From Raphanus sativus (lineage: Eukaryota; Streptophyta; Magnoliopsida; Brassicales; Brassicaceae): 64,000 bases of DNA. The position numbers were made by a program, and so were the translations under genes. Positions 56,225-64,000 of this stretch are shown piece by piece. The stretch is from assembly GCF_000801105.2 (NCBI RefSeq), contig NC_079519.1, positions 28,929,288 to 28,993,287 of the forward strand, in the 5' to 3' direction. Position 1 is the first letter of the stretch; each line of letters begins with the position of its first letter. Below the pieces are notes generated by a model that was not told the origin of the DNA, made no database searches, and saw only the letters and a program-made list of their open reading frames with translations.

Positions 56225-57533
56225 TTCCAAGATCCGGGCCCAAAGTCTCTAGTTTTTTTTTTGGTTTCTCTCTCTGTCGCTCGGTCTAGAGAACTTTGAA
56301 GCATATGAAAAAGAAGCGAAAGAAAGCTTTGTCGGGCGCGATGATGATAATAATGGGAATATAAGTGTAAGTTGGGTCTTAGAGTAAGTTACAGTATTAC
56401 CCTTTATTGTAAAAGGAAGGTCACGTCTAGGGTCGGCAATATTGTCTTTTTGCAATGGAAAAAGTATTTTATTTTGTAAAAGGAGAAGTTTTGAATTTTA
56501 TCTTGAGTAAGATAATACACAAAAAGAAATGTAACGAAAATTTTTACTGTCTTTGTCTTGGTACAGTCTTGTATTTTCCACCTTTGTGTTATTAGTTAAC
56601 TGCGTATCAAAAATGGGAGAAGACAAAATTATTTCATAGTTTCAGAGAGTTTGCTTTTGATTTTATGTAGGATAATATACAAGGAACAAGACGGAAATAA
56701 ATGTAGGGAAAAATTGACAGTGGGGTTTTATTGTTTTTATTTTGGTACAGTCTTGTGATTCTTGTCTTTTTATCATAAATGGATCACAAAAATACACAAA
56801 TTACATTTTTTAAAAATCACGTATTTGTTTTTAACTCAATAATAGAATTTCACATGTATGTCTATTCAATACAAATACAATTATGATATCTTGATCTTCT
56901 AGTCGATGACAAACATATTTGGAAATCAATGTGGATTGTAACGCTATCAGACCAAGAGGCAAGAGGTCCAGAACTATTCAATATTTGCAATTCTTTCGAC
57001 AAATTAAGTTATAGTTTTTGTTTTTATTTAACAAAAAAAAATTCTAATTACCTTAATTCTTTTAAATTGACGCGGATATTCGATCGGTTGTTACCAGCTG
57101 CTGAAGACCGAAACAACTAACCCAAACTATGTAATAATTTGAGTTTCCCATGGAATGAAATATTTTATAAATTATTTGTTAAGTAGATAATTTTTTATAT
57201 ATTTAGATATGATACATATTTCTAAAAATTTATAGCTAATTCTATTGATTTATATGATATTTAATTAAATTTAAATGGTATTAAAATATATGTATATATA
57301 ATATATTTAATCTAAATATCTGTTAATTGATGTTTTTAATCATTTTATTTTATGATTATTTGTATCTTTTAACAAGAATATTAAACCACTGATCACAAAT
57401 TTTTTAAATGGTCACTTCTAACAGTTTTAAAATTTATAATCGTTTTAAATATTTCAAAATATAACATACAGAAAATTTAAATTTTTATTATATAGTTAAT
57501 ATGATTGTTTAATTTTCATAATATCTATATTAT
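56225..57533. other. 5' flank of the 55430 gene and AT-rich spacer
   Basis: The first ~230 bp (CT-rich, on the minus strand GA/CT repeats around 56255-56280) should contain the promoter of the 264-aa gene; no clear TATA box was found. The remainder shows no gene; a pair of related A/T blocks with ttggtacagtcttg occurs at about 56560 and 56740. Confidence 0.4.
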
Positions 57534-57560
57534 TAAAAGAGAAGTATAGAATAGAAATAT
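57534..57560 (+). mobile_element. Helitron 5' terminus
   Basis: TCTATATTATTAAAAGAGAAG after a host A matches the 5' end of Brassicaceae non-autonomous Helitrons. No convincing CTAG-T 3' end with hairpin follows before the hAT element at 58096, so the copy is probably truncated. Confidence 0.45.
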
Positions 57561-58095
57561 CCCTTAAATACTAGTTATTTACACTAGAATGCCACTGAGA
57601 TATTTATTGAACTTATATTTAAATATGCTTGTATTTTTCTAATTTAAATAATAGATTTAAGCATCTGTAATATATTTTTCTAATTTAAATAATACATTTC
57701 TTTAATCGAATTCTAACCAAAATAATTTTCAAATAGATTAATATTTTTCAATATTTATTAGTAATAAATATTAAAGTAAAAAATCGCACATCATAATTGA
57801 TTTATATAATATAGAAAAAATATAAAATAATATATTAAGTTATTAGTATAATATTTAACTTGTGTCTATCAAACACATTTCACTTTTTTAAAAATATATT
57901 TTAAACTATATTTATTATTTTAATATATTCTTATATTATGATAATATATTCTTATATTGTTTTAATATATTCTATATTCTGTATCATTATTACTTTATTT
58001 ATTGAATAATTATTCAATACTGCAAATATATATTGTCACCAATCAAACAATATTTTGCACCACTTTTTACTTAAAACCGTAGTTGATCCATGCCG

Positions 58096-58773
58096 TAGAG
58101 GTGGGCGTTCGGATACCCGTTCGGACTCGGATCGGATATTTTGGATTTTCGGGTATTTCGGTATAAGAGTATAATACCCGTTCGGATATTTCTCAACTTC
58201 GGGTCGGATTCGGATATTTTTAGTTCGGGTTCGGTTATTTCAGATCGGGTTCAGATATTTAGATTTTGAAAGAAAAAAATTAAAATTTTCATTTTTAATG
58301 TTTTTGTATTTAAAAATTTAGTTTTCGATTAACTGACTTTTTATTTTTTAAATAGATCAAATTATTAATAGACTTGGAGTTAAATTTCAAAAATAAATAG
58401 ATATTCATGTGGCTATTATTTTAAGAATTTGGATGTAAGTTTTGTTAATACATGAAACAAAAAGCTTGATATTTCATTTTAAGTGAATATCAAATCATTT
58501 TTCTCCGTAGTTATATGTATATTATATAATCTTAAAGTATCTCTGATATCAATATAAATATTTTAAATAAAATGAGAAATGAAAACTAAAATTATAAAGG
58601 TAAGTATATTTATGTTCGGTTATCTTCGGATATTCATTCGGGTTCGGGTACTACCCGTTCGGGTTCGGATATCCAATCTCTCCTAAATCAATACCCGTTC
58701 GGATATTTTGTTATTTCGGTTCGGATTTCGGTTCGGGTACCACTTCGGATATCGGGTAAAGTACCCATCCCTA
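58096..58773. mobile_element. Non-autonomous hAT element (TTCGGATACCCG-rich)
   Basis: 678 bp with ends TAGAGGTGGGCG and GTACCCATCCCTA (imperfect inverted), flanked by ccatgccg / ccgtaccg (6 of 8 matching). Both ends are arrays of TTCGGATA/CGGGTA motifs; the middle is AT-rich. Same terminal class as the element at 8091-8792 but older. Confidence 0.75.
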
Positions 58774-58781
58774 CCGTACCG

Positions 58782-60948
58782 CATTTTAATTTTGCATGAA
58801 CTGCAGTTACACCGTACCGTATTTTAATTCTGCACCGCTTTTAAAATCAAATCTACCGTCATTGTTGAGAACCAATACATGGATATAAAAACCCTTACGG
58901 TATTGTGAACAAAATGAACAGAGAAAAAAAAACTTTTTTTCCTTTTTGCGTTATTGTATGAAAAACGTATTATTAGTGGAACAATACTTAGGTTCACTCC
59001 TCAGGTGAACTTATGAATTCACCTCTTTCCTTATTTCAATTATATTATCATAAATATTAATGTCACATAAATAAATAAATTATAAATTACAAATAAAATA
59101 AACTTTAAATCATAAACTCTAAATTCGACCTAAAACCAAATCTTAGATCTTAAATTTTAAACCCTAAACCCTAAATATTGTTCTTATTAGTGCAAGTTTG
59201 TCTGATTGGTGACATTTATCAATTCAAGACAGATTATTACAATTACGCACCACAAACGTGTCGTCATTCATAACCTAAGAAATAGACTATTTCAAAAGAC
59301 TGGATGTTTCCAGATTAATTCAGTATAATTTCTTTATATTAATACTCTATAAATTAATATATAGTAAAAAATTTAAATTAATATAATTTTATAGTTCTAA
59401 ATTAATTTTTTTATTTAGTTAGTATATCAATAAATTAATAATCTTTATAAATTAATTAAAATTCATAATTTTGAAGTAATTCCAACCTTATTGATTTATA
59501 GAGGTTTTACTGTATATATATATAAAAACAACATATAAAAATATATATGTTTCTAGGATATGCGTATCTTAATTACTTGTCATCCTACTATTATAAAATT
59601 ATATCGTTAGCTTTTAAAAAATAGGGGTTAGTAGTACTGTAGTTATGGAATCTTATAAAATTTAGAGATTTACAAAACCAAAATAGAAGAATAGAAGAAT
59701 AGAAAGAGAATGGAAGCTGCCAACCAGTGACTATAATAAAACAAATCGCACTGAAAATTTTGAAATTCTCATATAATGACATCCATTTTCTTCTCCTTGT
59801 CGTCTCCCTCTTTTTCTGCTTCTTATTTTATCACATATTTCTAAATTATCATATCATCTACCCTAATCATACTAATTAGCCTTGTTTAACCTACGAAGGC
59901 ATTTGATTAATCAATGACAGATGCTTATAAATCATTGTTGGTTAGTTGTGACATTATTGTCTCAACTACTCATGTTATATGTCTATAAATGCATATTCCA
60001 TTAATTTATATATACTAATAATAATGTTTTACTCTGTAGTTAAATTATACTTTTTGTTAAAGTATAGACTAACCGTATAATTCACAGCTACGTCTATATA
60101 TGCATATGTTATTAAGATTGTGTTAATGTTATTTAATCGAATCTCATCAATCAAGCCAGAGTTATGCCAGCTGAATATGGTTGGATATATCATTTGAAAA
60201 GGGAACAAATGAACAATAATAAAATTGTTCTACAAGAAAATTTGTTTGTGCAAATGCACAGATAACATATGCATTAAAAACGGTTTTATATACTAAAAGG
60301 TTTTATGGTGAAAATATTTTTTTAGTGAAGAAACTTTTGGGAGAGTGGGTCGCGTAGTAGCATGAGGAGGCCACAACGTTGAAATATGCAAACACCTAAT
60401 TAAAGCAGTTCTATTAAACAATAGTACAAGAAATCAAAACAAAATAATAGAATAATACAAAACTCCCATTCCGCACGTAATCATAATGGTTTGAATTCAT
60501 GTCCACACTTGACTCAGGGTATTTAAATACTAAACATCAACTAAAATCCTTAATTTTTCAAAATCTTTTCAAAACACCCTCACTATTTATTTTTGAAAAG
60601 TATATTTATATATTGCAGAATTTAGATCAATTCCAAAACTTATGATCTAACGGAGTGTTAGTGGAAGCAACATCTATAATGATTGTTAGAATTTTAAAAG
60701 TCTATAGTTATTGGCTAATGGATTCTAACATTCTTGTAAAATCAAGTGTTATTGGATTGATGATTCTTCAGCGACATATAAAATCTATTGTTATTCAAAA
60801 AAATTCGGTTTTAAAGATTCTTAATTCTACAAAATCTTTAGTTATTGAGACTTGAATTCTTAATATTTTAACTCATAAAACAAAACTTTCAAAATATTGC
60901 ATTGATATTCAAGATTTTCAAAATCGCTGTAGTAGAATAGTTTTATAA
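58782..60948. other. AT-rich intergenic
   Basis: No supported gene. Contains aaaccctaaaccctaaa at about 59160-59175, a short telomere-like motif as seen inside MULEs, and a palindromic cctcaggtgaacttatgaattcacct at 59001-59026 that may be a MITE end. Confidence 0.35.
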
Positions 60949-62483
60949 AAATTTTAAAGAGAAAAAGACCACGATAGCACTTTTTTTTTTGATCAACTAG
61001 TTACTTGCATTAAAAACTAAATCAAAGAATTTATGGCCTCAGGCCCAAATGAGAAAAGAGACAAGATTTAGCTAAAGAGTCCGCTGGACCGTTGGAGGCC
61101 CTTGGAGTGAAAATGAAAACGCAAGAGACGAAAGGGGAAGAAGGGAAGAAAGCCAGCGAGTCGATGTCCGATAAAATTCCATAGAGTTCTGTCGATCTTC
61201 TTCTTGTGGTAATCGCTCTGACGAGCACTTGAGAATCTGTGCGAATACAGATGTTTGTATGTTGGAGGGAAGAGGCGTGGAGCAGAGCTTCTCGAATTGC
61301 AAGGGCTTCGGCCATGCAAGCGGATGAGACGTTTGATGCGGGTTTTGAGGCTCTGTGTAGTTCCGTGGAGTCTCGATCCGTTAAGATCCAACCGAGGCCA
61401 GCCAATTGTCGATTTGCTCTCCAAGCGGCGTCCGTGTTGCAGAAGATGGTGGCGTCATCCTGTCTCAGTGGAGGCCGTGGGAGAAGAGGAGGGGTCTTAA
61501 TCGGTCCGTTTGTTTGGGCTAATTCCCATTCTCTCTGGGAGGAGATAGCTTTGATTGCAGTATCATGTGGCGTGGGCGCTCTATTATCGAAGATCAGGCC
61601 GTTTCTGGCAGTCCAAATTGTTCAGTAGAACCAAGGAAAAGCATTGCCAGTGATCCCATACGGAGGCAAGTTCTGCCATGTCCCTGAGCTTTCTATCATT
61701 GGCTTGAAAGAGGAGACGTCAGATGTATGTCTGGTGTCGCTCCAGGGGCCACAACGCCAGACTTCCCTTGCAAAGTTGCAATTGAAAAGAAGGTGATCTA
61801 TTGTTTCCCTCTCGCCGCATCTTGCACAGTTGGTGTTGTTTAGGATGCATCGGGTTTGGAGATTTGCTCCTGTTGGTAGTGCATTGGAGGCTACTCTCCA
61901 TAGAAAATACTTCAGCTTTGGCAGGAGCTCAGGTGTCCAAATGTGTTTCTTCCAGGTCTCCTAAGACCACGATAGCACCAAACCAAAATTTTGTCACAAA
62001 AATAGCATCGAAAGGAAGAAGATGATCAAAAAAAATTATTGAAGAGTAAATATGCATTTATAAATCAAAGGCTTGGACCACTTCTGCAGCTTTGGTTTGC
62101 TTCACAAGCATAAACTCCCAAGCTTTTGGTTTTTTTTTTGTTTCTAGCTATAAGGTTTTTAAATTCTAGTTTTAAAAAAAAAGTTACACATATGATGTAC
62201 AAAAGTCTTTTTCTTTGAATAAATTTAACATTATATTAAAAATGTATTTATAACTTTGGGTTAATTAATCTAAGACTTACGGTTTAGAGTTAAGCGGTGG
62301 GGTTTTAGGAATGTGTTCAAATTTTTAAAAATAAAAAATAAATATTAAAATTTTCAAAACAAAAATATGCTATTTTGGTCATTTTATTTTTTTGAGTGCT
62401 ATTTTGTGACAAAAACTTAAAAAGTGCTATTGAGTGCTATTTTGTGACAAAAACTTAAAAAGTGCTATTTGAGAAAATTGCTC
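60949..62483. mobile_element. MULE-like element split by a LINE
   Basis: The left end (gagaaaaagaccacgatagcac… then aattttgtcacaaaaatagc) and the right end (agtgctatttgagaaaattgctc, ending about 62483) are inverted versions of a common Brassicaceae MULE terminus. The LINE at 60981-61962 sits in the left end. The 9-bp duplication could not be confirmed. Confidence 0.45.
60981..61962 (-). mobile_element. 5'-truncated LINE with 16-bp target duplication
   Basis: Perfect repeats aagaccacgatagcac at 60965-60980 and 61963-61978. On the minus strand it ends TTGATCAAAAAAAAAA. It holds the zf-RVT region (CARCGERETIDHLLFNCNF, about 61780-61840) and an RNase H-like domain (LAGLGWILTDRDS, MAEALAIREALL, RTDSQVLV), open for 124 codons at 61031-61405. 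Distinct from the LINE at 52903. Confidence 0.9.
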
Positions 62484-62710
62484 TTTTTTAAATATGAAAA
62501 ACTCATTAATTTTTTTATAAATTTAACAAATTTCTTGATTCTTAAAATCAATCAACTCTACCTAAATTCATCTCTCACTGACCCTCCTACATATAAAAAA
62601 TATACCAAAATTTTAACTAGTCAAAATCCATTAATTAGATAGCAATTCTTTAGAAAACAACGCTTTTTAGATTACTCGTTATTGAAAGTTACTCTCTCTC
62701 TCTCTCTCTT

Positions 62711-62928
62711 GACGGGATGAGGTAGTTCTACTGGTTAGAGCCTTGGGGGCCAATTGTCATGCTCCCGGGTTCGACGCCAGCTGGAGGCGAACTGCTTCTT
62801 CCATGTCACCATTAGTGGTACTGGACTTCGGCCCAGATTAATACCCTCCCGAGTGAAGTGGACCGCTGTCTGACCGGACCCAAGGAATGATCCGCGAAAC
62901 GGGGAACCCTGGATTATCAAAAAAAAAA
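62711..62928 (+). mobile_element. tRNA-derived SINE
   Basis: Starts GACGGGATGAGGTAGTTC. It has pol III A-box-like TAGTTCTACTGG and B-box GGTTCGACGCC (62768-62778), then an unrelated body, and ends GGATTATCAAAAAAAAAA. Flanked by aagttactctctct on both sides (about 62686-62700 and 62927-62940). Intact promoter boxes, fits the Brassicaceae SINE class. Confidence 0.88.
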
Positions 62929-62940
62929 GTTACTCTCTCT

Positions 62941-64000
62941 TTCAGTTACATTTTACTCAAATTGACATTTTTTTGTGAAACAGATTGAGTAAAACTTAAA
63001 ACCAATATATATAGTTTTTGCTAACCATAAACCAATATATATATAGTCTTGACGTATTGTTTTGAATTAAGTACTTAAGCAAGTCATAAATTCACTAGGA
63101 AATGGGTATTGCGAATACACTATACCCCATTACGACTAAAATGATCGTTTCAAAGTTCAAACTATCGTTGTTGCTTGGAGGAGGTCAGCGACTAATTTTT
63201 GCAAGCTACACAGTTCCTATAGGCTCATTTTCCTATTCTCCCTTTCATATTCAAATTGCATGAGCAGTAATAATATATTATAAAGTGTGTAATGATTATG
63301 AGATCCAAATAAAGAACTAAAGAAAGCAAATACGTATGGGGCTTGGAATTGAAATAAAAAGGAGTGCCAAGAAGGAAGTTTGGTTGGGAGGAAGCTAGGG
63401 TTTTGTGAAAGAAGTAAGTTTGTAATCGTAATGTTTTATTTTCGACAGCCTTTTAGCTTCACGCTTTGCCCTAAGAATCTTCTTGGTCTCCTCCGGGAAT
63501 GGTGCTCAAATTCTTTTCAGTTTATTTTTAACCCTCGATAACTTATTTAATTTATTACTAATACAATCCGGATGAACCTAACCATCTCAATCAAAGTTAA
63601 AATGTGACATTAGCTAGAGCATTCCCATCAATGAATTCTTCGTGAATCCTATTTTTTCATTATTTTAATATTTACTTTCTTTTTCATTCTTTTTTATAAA
63701 AAAAAAAAAATAATCCGACTAATCGCAGACCGCTATGTATCGTAGGATCAGTGCTGCAGTGATGACTCAGATTCACTGCAATAGCCTTGCAGGAGACAGG
63801 CTCATAGCATTTGATTATTTTAATTTTTTTTCCAAAAATGTGTGAACCCTCTTTTTGAACTTTCAATAGGGGTGTTCTTAGAAACCCACAATTAAGTCGC
63901 ATATAGCTAATTTTCTTTTTGTATATTTTGTTTGTAGTTAATATGTATTCAAATGGGTATGTAACTCAATACTAGTATTTATTAGCACCCATTCTAAATT
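62941..64000. other. Intergenic, right end of window
   Basis: No supported gene. A decayed Harbinger-type MITE may run from about 63619 (gagcattcccatcaatg) to about 63880 (aggggtgttcttag). A segment at 63340-63530 is less AT-rich and could be the edge of a gene beyond the window. Confidence 0.35.

Noticed and set aside
62711..62790. A tRNA gene
   Set aside because: Pol III boxes are present, but there is no cloverleaf closure, and the sequence continues into a SINE body with poly(A) tail and target duplication.

Overview
The window is plant nuclear DNA, almost certainly from a Brassicaceae species (Brassica or Raphanus type). It is very AT-rich, has spliced genes with GT/AG introns, plant L1 LINEs, Copia, Helitron, MULE, hAT and Harbinger elements, and a tandem cluster of flavin-containing monooxygenase genes of the FMO GS-OX type. 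That clade S-oxygenates methylthioalkyl glucosinolates and is typical of the Brassicales. All assignments come from reading the sequence; no database was searched.

Layout. At 1-425 a Copia element runs off the left edge (gag start, tRNA-iMet primer site, 137-bp LTR). At 1552-33286, all on the minus strand, lies the FMO cluster. Gene A (1552-11705, 450 aa) is intact only once its exons are joined across a 6.9-kb intron 2 full of Helitron, hAT and MITE insertions. Copy B (14925-16556) is a decapitated pseudogene made by a 5.6-kb tandem duplication and then cut by a solo LTR. Gene D (25772-27876, 448 aa) is a diverged paralogue with a 5S rRNA-like sequence in sense orientation in intron 1. Gene C (28787-33286, 459 aa) is intact and nearly identical to A. 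Upstream of the cluster come a Helitron (33655-35105), a full-length L1 LINE (35288-43050) with a MULE nested in its 5' UTR, and an isolated relic of the A/C promoter (43.8 kb).

From 45.5 to 64 kb the sequence is mostly repeats: a decayed Harbinger element with two gene remnants (45547-48907), hAT relics, a 127-bp tandem repeat (50.65 kb), two 5'-truncated LINEs (52903-53777 and 60981-61962), and a tRNA-derived SINE (62711-62928). One intronless plant-specific gene (55430-56224, minus, 264 aa) stands alone there.

How it fits together. A, C and D should all be FAD/NADPH monooxygenases; no other pathway gene is visible. The main story is structural: duplication of one FMO type, invasion of its intron and promoter by transposons, tandem duplication of the exon 1-2 half, then loss of the new copy's 5' end through LTR recombination. 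Because units A and B share an ancestor, several insertions can be proven by their empty sites within this window. This includes a class of very short T-tract inserts flanked by 12-20-bp duplications. No strong case for a wholly new biochemical system was found; the sense 5S-like intronic sequence is the most testable regulatory candidate.
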